Below, piece by piece: positions 61,864 through 64,000 of a DNA stretch of 64,000 bases (the stretch's first letter is position 1; every line of letters begins with the position of its first letter). The position numbers and the translations under genes were made by a program. The stretch covers positions 28,665,243 through 28,729,242 of the forward strand of contig OX439132.1 in NCBI GenBank assembly GCA_949318235.1, given 5' to 3'. This DNA comes from Ecdyonurus torrentis. Its lineage: Eukaryota > Arthropoda > Insecta > Ephemeroptera > Heptageniidae. The notes below the pieces were generated by a model, which was not told the DNA's origin, ran no database searches, and saw only the letters and a program-made list of their open reading frames with translations.

Positions 61864-63120
61864 CTTTGCTTAAATTTATATTTATTATATTTATATCTAG
61901 AAGCACCAATTAAGTTGATATACTCTGTTACTCTGCACAAATTACTTATTTTTTTCCCCACTTCCCCTGAAACATATACACAACCTCCTCCCTCATCCCC
62001 CGCGCCTGGAGTTTGAACGACACGAGCAATTTTTCCCACTGATTAGCTGCCAACTTGGAAATAACGTCATAAACGTTTTCCCTAAACTACAAAATATAGC
62101 GAGAAAAAAAATAAAAAGCCATGTAATATTGGGTCATTTCATTATTTTACTATACTCTGTATAATAATAGTAAAAATGTTTATATGCCAACATAATATTA
62201 TGTTCATGTAATATACTTATGTTTTTTTCATCACTTTATCTTTCTGCGTAATATCATTATGTGATTTTTTTTCTTCTACTTTTGAAATAATTTACACAGA
62301 ACCCTTACCCATACAATTTTTTTCTTCCTCTTTATTTTATTTGAGTTTGTAATTTTTCCTGAACGTATAAAAACAAAACTAATAAAAAATACATTATTTA
62401 TATTTAGAGGAATAATTTATTTATATTTGAGAATATAAATATATAATGTACATTAAGTTACGTGTCATGGCTCTGAGTTGATCAAAAAAGTTATCGGCAA
62501 TTTGACTTATTGTTGTGACTATTTTTTTGTACGGTGGTACTTTGGACGAAGAGAAATTCATGTAAAAATTATGTCGCCGCATGTACAAATTTTAATTAAA
62601 TTTGATTTAACAAGGTCCAAATCACATAATGTTCATCGAGAGACAGTTTTAATTTAAAAAATGGAACCTTTATTTCAATGGTAACGTACCCTAACATAGT
62701 ATGCTGTAAAAGGATAACAAAATTAAGTATAGACTATTTAAATTTGAATATATTGGACCTCTTTCCTTAACTGAACGTGTTTATCAAAGTAAAAGATATG
62801 CAGATACGTAACAATGCAGGTAAAAATGCAAATTTAACATTTCATATTACTCCTGTGATATTATAAATCATACAAAATATAAGCGCCAATCCTAACGCTA
62901 AGAATGTATTAAAGGTTTTTTAATAATAATAATAATAATGAATTCATTTAAAAAAACATTCACGGCTATTTCAGCCATATTACATGTTCTTGACCAGAAT
63001 ATTACAACATAAATTTACATATAAGAAGCATTATTAACACAAAAACAGCTAAATATAATTAATGAAGTAGCGCTAATATAAAAATAGAACGAATTGCTAC
63101 TATATAATTGCAAATTGTAC

Positions 63121-63348
<228 letters not shown>

Positions 63349-64000
63349 TTTTTGTAGTTTATAAACATGGTTTCTGATTTCTGAGAGCATGGGTATAAAA
63401 ATGATCAAATAGGTGATAGCTTGCATTACTCACTATTCTCAGAAACATTGACTTTTTTATGTATTTAATGCATCCACTTTCCATTAATCACAACATTGCT
63501 CCAGTTATAATCCCTTATTATTTTTTTCCTCGCTTAATCCTAACTAACTTTAGAGAAGAGTTTAAATTTCAGACGTGACGTGCGTGTAAATTAAGGAACA
63601 ACGTCATCTTTAATGCTAAATCTTTATTCTAAAATACTTGCATGGGTATATGTTGTGTTTTTATACAAAATATTCTTAAAGAATATGTTTACAAGAGTTT
63701 TTTTATTTATTATTGATGGAATAAAATAAAAAACACTGAAATATAAATAAATGTCTTACATTATTAAAAAACTTTAATGGAATTAAAAGAAAAGTTTGGA
63801 TTGAAACAAGGAATATGTAAGTGATAAGAAATTACTTATTTATAAGAAATTAAAAGCGTGCAAGCTTTGATAATACTTTAAATTGCGTTTCAAAAAAAAA
63901 AAATAATAAAATAAATAAGTTTTTGTACCGGATGCATATAATTTTTGTTCTCAGATTTTTTCGAACGACTATAATACAAAAAAAGGTAGGTTATCAGTAA

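Overview
The window is nuclear DNA of an AT-rich animal genome, most likely an invertebrate. It has three multi-exon genes with GT-AG introns, animal-type polyadenylation signals, a tRNA-derived SINE, many palindromic non-autonomous transposons and very many microsatellites. The exact phylum cannot be read from the sequence; an arthropod or another protostome is plausible. No viral genome, operon, CRISPR array or ribosomal RNA gene was seen.

The three genes were rebuilt exon by exon, and every splice junction keeps the reading frame. (1) WAC, on the minus strand at 29977-10904, has ten coding exons and encodes 581 residues. It is a WW-domain and coiled-coil adaptor that in other animals recruits RNF20/40 for H2B ubiquitination and also acts in autophagy and mTORC1 control. 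(2) ABHD16A (BAT5), on the plus strand at 30353-45714, has thirteen coding exons and encodes 536 residues. It is a membrane alpha/beta-hydrolase with phosphatidylserine lipase activity, and its catalytic triad is visible. (3) URM1, on the plus strand at 46926-49676, has five coding exons and encodes 104 residues. It is a ubiquitin-like sulfur carrier for tRNA thiolation and ends in Gly-Gly. WAC and ABHD16A are head to head with 375 bp between start codons, suggesting a shared bidirectional promoter. URM1 follows ABHD16A in tandem. The three proteins have no known common pathway, so the arrangement looks like ordinary housekeeping clustering.

Layout: 1-10.9 kb is repeat-rich and intergenic, including the WAC 3' UTR. 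It holds a hAT-like element with a perfect 8-bp target duplication, a foldback element nested inside it, and a 3.1-kb inverted repeat with 1.39-kb arms. WAC occupies 10.9-30 kb, with long introns full of hairpin elements. ABHD16A occupies 30.3-46 kb and URM1 46.9-50.8 kb. From about 51 to 64 kb no gene was recognised; the sequence is very AT-rich with long (TA)n, (GA/CT)n and (GTAA)n tracts.

The most distinctive content is the non-coding structure. Several families of near-perfect palindromic elements are told apart by their target duplications: TTAA, TA, 8 bp, and an unusual 13-14 bp. The 13-14 bp family is a hairpin of variable length with a conserved single-sided tail. It recurs in about nine places, sometimes nested, and is the best candidate here for an undescribed mobile family.
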